Assembly (NCBI GenBank): GCA_948567375.1
Contig: OX419761.1
Location: 11,818,243-11,882,242, forward strand
Direction: 5' to 3'
Source: Lunularia cruciata
Taxonomy: Eukaryota > Streptophyta > Marchantiopsida > Lunulariales > Lunulariaceae
DNA: 64,000 bases
The notes beneath the pieces were generated by a model. That model was not told where the DNA came from. It worked only from the letters and a program-made list of their open reading frames with translations, and did no database searches. The position numbers and the translations under genes are program-made. This document shows positions 60,216-64,000 of the stretch, in pieces (the first letter of the stretch is position 1; the number at the start of each line of letters is the position of its first letter).

Positions 60216-61126
60216 ATCTAAATCTCCTCCTAATTCTTTGTCTTAGTCTTTATCTTCTAATCCTTGTAGTGATATCTTCAAGTCTAACCAAATCATCCAT
60301 CGAATACCTTTTCTAATATTTCTAGTTAGTTCTACATGAGTGCTCACTCTTGGCGTGACTTGACTCAATTTTTAATCACCACAGATAACTCCTTATTGGC
60401 AAAGGGGCATCTTTATTCTCTATGCACAGATCAAAAAAACAATCTCATAAATTTCATTCCGTAACAAGAAAATAAGTTCATGAATTTCATTTCATCACTC
60501 AAAGAGGAACAAGAGCATAAAGTTCATACTTTTACCAAGAGATAATGATCATAAATTAAACTTTTGTAAATAATGAAATCAAGGATTTGGGAGAGTAACA
60601 CTTCAAAAAAAATCACTCCTCCCTCTAACATTCCCACAACCCGCACTCAAATCTTCCCACTCCAAATGAATTCACTCCCCCTTCCAACTCTAGCTATGGC
60701 TCTCTCAAATCTTCATCATTGGTCAATTTTTGCATGCCCTCAAATCTTTCCACTCATGCTCCCTCCAATCTTCCTCTGTGGTAAAAGATCCCATTCCCAG
60801 TCGTCTAGTGCATAAATTTGTCAACTTTTGATTACCATGGGTGTTCTCAAACATCATGGATGCTCCCTTTGGTGGCCACCACTTTCACTCTAACCCTAAA
60901 TGATAAACTTTATTAACCCTTATACGTAATCAATGCACTACGGAGTGATAACAAAACATTCCTTATCCCTTATTTTCTACAAACCACCTCATATGGAGTG
61001 TGCAAATAATAAGGAACTTGGCCCAAACTCCGTAACTATACCCTTTTTACCTCCCATTCACACCCTGTACCCCTTTAGTCAATGCTTTGTAACTATCTAT
61101 ATGAAAATCTATGAAACTTTGTATAA
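60216..61126. other. Right subterminal region of the PIF/Harbinger element
   Basis: AT-rich, with short frames that show no recognisable motif. It ends at the right terminal inverted repeat. Confidence 0.5.
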
Positions 61127-61145
61127 CTATTTCTGAAAACCCCCT
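61127..61145 (-). repeat. Right terminal inverted repeat of the PIF/Harbinger element
   Basis: On the minus strand AGGGGGTTTTCAGAAATAG, matching the left repeat with one extra T. ATT follows at 61,146-61,148. Confidence 0.8.
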
Positions 61146-61580
61146 ATTGTTGCCCATTCTACAAATTTCCCTTGGTATAAATGCTCTAAGAAAATTGCCT
61201 AGCTATTTTTCAAGTAAGTTATTTGTTTGGATTTGAACAGCTTCATGATTGACTCAACTAGGGTTCTCCTCACATGATCTTCAAAACCATGAACAAACCA
61301 ACCCATTGTTGGTATTCCTATCTCTAAAAGTGGCCTTGAACTTGGCCTTGATGGTCAAGTTTGGTCAAGACCATATGCTATCAAGAGCCATGTAGTTTGA
61401 GCATGAGTTGATAAGCCTAGCAGTCTCTACCAATGCTTCTTGGTCTAGGAAAAGAGGCTCCCTCTCAAATTCACTCGTTTTGGATCTTCATTATCTCTAA
61501 TTTCATGCAACATTGCATGATTCCTCAATTTCCAATTCCATGGCAAGAATTTGAGCTTCTTGCTACGATTGTCTATAATA
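61146..61580 (-). mobile_element. Coiled-coil retroelement family, copy D, upstream part
   Basis: Minus strand. The tryptophan-rich block (FLPWNWKLRNHAMLHEI, near 61,550) and the following region up to the transposon edge match copy B in order. The homology to copy B stops at the transposon and resumes at 52,242, so the transposon inserted within this copy's coding region. Fossil, with several breaks. Confidence 0.5.
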
Positions 61581-62029
61581 CAGGCCCCACTTGACTAATC
61601 CTCAGGATCTGATGTTGAATGTTGGTACCCTTTGCATCCTCCTTGGCACATTTGGGGTAGCTACTTCCTTCCCCTTTGTACTCTCATCATTCCACTTTTA
61701 TTCCTTGCTTCTTCTCTCTCCTCACATAGACACACTGTCTCAAATATTCAAAGGTCTAAGTGAAACTTCTTGCCAACGGTGCAACTAATCTTGCTTAGAT
61801 TCTGCAAAAAGTGAAAAGGTTCCAACATCCCAATGGATATTTAAAGTGTTGGCCCAACCATTACAAACTTGGGTAAGCACAACCATTACTACTATTGGAC
61901 AACTTGTAGATTTTTCCTTGAACTTGGACCCTGTAGACTTCAATCTCCTTAATATATAGGAAATCATGACAAAAACAATCATCCTATATGGTACAAATAA
62001 AGCACTACCTTATCTTCAAGAAGCGTGCC
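61581..62029. other. Non-coding flank
   Basis: Probably the upstream part of copy D and a junction with the next Ty3/gypsy fragment. No clear feature is seen. Confidence 0.35.
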
Positions 62030-63280
62030 TTGTGATTTACCAAAAGAGTCTCCATATGTCTGCACTTCCCTTCACCATCTTGCAAGGAGACTTATACCAA
62101 ATGGGTGCGGATAGAGTACTATGGCACTGCATTAGTTGAGAGGAAGTCCTCATTGTGCTGAAGGCATGCCACTCAAAGGAATCAGGAGGGCACTTTCTTA
62201 GTGAAATTTCTGCATGCAAGGTCTACCTTGTAGGGGATTGGTAGTTATCTATCTCTAAAATGCCAACCAATATGCTCACATGTGTGATGCCTGTCAAAAA
62301 ATTGCTAAATCCTTATTATGGTACCAAATGTACCTCCACCAAGTATTGGCAGCCCAATTGTTCTAGAAATGGGGAATAGACTTTGTGGGACCTGTTAATA
62401 CTGCAACATAATGAAGTAGGCACCTTTAGACCATTATCATTATCAACTACACATTGAACTGGGCCGAGGCTGAATCTTTTGTCAACAACTCCACTATGAT
62501 CACCATACATACAATTTATGCAAAAAAAATGATTTCCAAGTTTGGTGTTCCCTTATCCCTTGTCATGGACAATGGGTCCCAAATTATCCATGAAGGAGTA
62601 GAAGACTTGATTAATGCTTATGGGATTCAACACAACCATTCTAGCCCATACCAACTGCAGGCCAATGGTCAAGTAGAATACGTGAATGGAACTTTGTTAA
62701 CCATTCTTTAGAAGATGGCAAGTCTAAACTCCATAGATTGTGATCATAAACTCTTGGGCGCTCTGTGGCTTACTGCACTATGGTAGAACTTACTAAAGGA
62801 TACACTACATTCCAACTTGTTTACATGCAAGAAGTTATCTTGCCAATTGAATTTCTAATTCCATCACTAAGAGTTCCTACAGGAAATATGACAAGAATGT
62901 CTTAGTGTGAGGAGGAGGAGGAGACAACTAAAGAGAGGGTTGTTTGCACTACATTATCTGACCAAAAAATGTTTGAGTACTAACATGCAGTACATGAATT
63001 AAGCTAAGTGGAAAAACTATTTTTATATTAAAACCAAAGAGGTCCTTCTTTAGGAAAGGGACCTGGTATTGAATTTTAATGATAGAGTTGGCCAATTTCT
63101 AGTAAATTTGCTAAAAGATGGCTAGGTACTTCTCAAGTATGGGAAATATTTGACAATGGATCTATCCAATTGGAGATCTAGGATGGAGAAATCCTAAAAT
63201 CCTATACTAATGGTGTAAAGTTCAGACCATACAACCTGCACTAGAGTCCTTTATGGGCCAAGAAGAGAATATACCATGAG
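62030..63280 (+). mobile_element. Ty3/gypsy integrase fragment, broken
   Basis: An H2C2 zinc-binding segment at about 62,030-62,320 is followed by the integrase core (62,340-62,710), with FGVPLSLVMDNGSQI, HNHSSPYQLQANGQVE and N-terminal acidic residues typical of the fold. A post-core region follows to about 63,280. The upstream reverse transcriptase is absent. Several breaks; old. Confidence 0.7.
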
Positions 63281-64000
63281 AAAATTGATATTTTTTCATT
63301 ACTGATAAAGAGGGTATGGGAATATTGTTATAGGAACTGCTACCTCTAGGATTTGAGGGACTTCTTGGACAATTATGGGATTGATTTTTGGGCCCCTTCC
63401 TATTGTCAGATATTCTTTCCCAGACCTAAAATCATGGGAGATAATTTCAAAAGAAAGCTAAAATGAAGAAACAACAAAAATTCTTTCAAGAATCCTCTAT
63501 TTCATGGAGCATCTAACACTCATGCTATTTCAAATTCAATGGAAAAATGGCACCACATGCATAAATTTTCATGAATACAATACGATACAAAACCACACAC
63601 ATGATGTTTCCAATTCAAGTGCAAGATCATGCCACATGTGTGACAATGTTTTCAATTCAAATGAAAAGAAATCCCTCAAGCATAAAAGATTAAAGGTGAA
63701 TCAAGAAAGTGCAACATTCCAAGGAGGTGACTCAACCCTAAAAACCTCTCATGGAATTATTTCTCCACTTCCTTATGCAACTTTGATAACAAAATAGTGT
63801 GTCATTGTGAACTTGTGCAAAGAGGAATTCTATCAATTCATGATATACGTGCATCACATCACTAGATTTCTGTCCTGGATAGCAAGAACCAACAAGCAAT
63901 TGAAGGTTCCATGTATAGGGAACATAAAATCATAGCAGAATCAATCACCATAGCACTCTTGGCTTGGTTAGATCTAAATGAGAAGAGAATCCCTTGTTTT
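63281..64000. other. Intergenic DNA with a short degenerate repeat
   Basis: Between about 63,520 and 63,680 a degenerate unit with TTTCAATTCAA.TG.AA and ATG.CACATG recurs two to three times at spacings of 45-80 bp. No gene is supported to the end of the window. Confidence 0.4.

Larger units (their letters stand above)
52243..61145. mobile_element. PIF/Harbinger DNA transposon, 8.9 kb, two convergent genes
   Basis: The element is defined by matching terminal inverted repeats, a 3-bp ATT duplication, a Myb/SANT-like ORF1 on the plus strand (52,953-54,113) and a DDE transposase on the minus strand (60,215-58,989). PIF/Harbinger elements use both proteins: ORF1 binds DNA and helps import and target the transposase, and the transposase cuts and joins. 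The genes converge, whereas in rice Ping/Pong both run the same way. About 4.9 kb between them holds minus-strand gene relics and GGTGC-rich repeats. This makes the element unusually long for the superfamily and suggests captured or later inserted DNA. Both genes carry lesions, so it cannot move by itself. It sits inside retroelement copy D. Confidence 0.8.

Overview
The window looks like nuclear DNA of a land plant with a large, repeat-laden genome, most likely a gymnosperm (conifer-like). This is inferred from one plant-specific DUF247 gene, very low gene density, several layers of old and mutually nested retroelements, and AT-rich intergenic DNA. The species cannot be named from the sequence.

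Positions 1-15,100 are the low-copy part. An intact single-exon DUF247 membrane-protein gene (226-2235) has its own TATA box and a duplicated N-terminal segment. About 12.4 kb downstream lies a second, broken copy (about 12,710-13,505) that has kept the same promoter region plus a perfect 17-bp-arm hairpin. Between them are a three-copy 180-196 bp tandem repeat, two copies of a LINE (3,490-4,025 plus; 7,503-4,626 minus) whose 3' ends face each other, a 31-bp tandem repeat, and a gene-like stretch at about 8,440-10,080 with a possible 5' intron and a secretory signal peptide that I cannot identify. An unidentified open frame lies at 14,626-15,069.

Positions 15,100-35,100 hold a purine-rich tract with a 343-bp tandem duplication (16,080-17,860), fragments of Ty3/gypsy elements in both orientations, a third LINE 3' end (23,190-23,440), and a large inverted pair of the same retroelement (copy A 24,230-27,590 plus; copy B 31,312-27,917 minus). 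This retroelement family encodes a conserved tryptophan-rich segment followed by a long coiled-coil region. I see four copies (A-D) and recognise no known family.

Positions 35,135-42,525 are one complete-outline Ty3/gypsy element with both LTRs, old and broken. Copy C of the coiled-coil family follows on the minus strand (48,340-43,279), flanked by LTR-like direct repeats.

Positions 52,243-61,145 are the clearest large element: an 8.9-kb PIF/Harbinger DNA transposon with 18/19-bp terminal inverted repeats and a 3-bp ATT target duplication. It carries a Myb/SANT-like ORF1 (plus) and a DDE transposase (minus) in convergent orientation. Between them lie unidentified minus-strand gene relics. 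It inserted into copy D of the coiled-coil element, whose two parts lie on either side. The window ends with a Ty3/gypsy integrase fragment (62,030-63,280).

The only gene that looks functional is the DUF247 gene. No rRNA, tRNA or CRISPR array was found.
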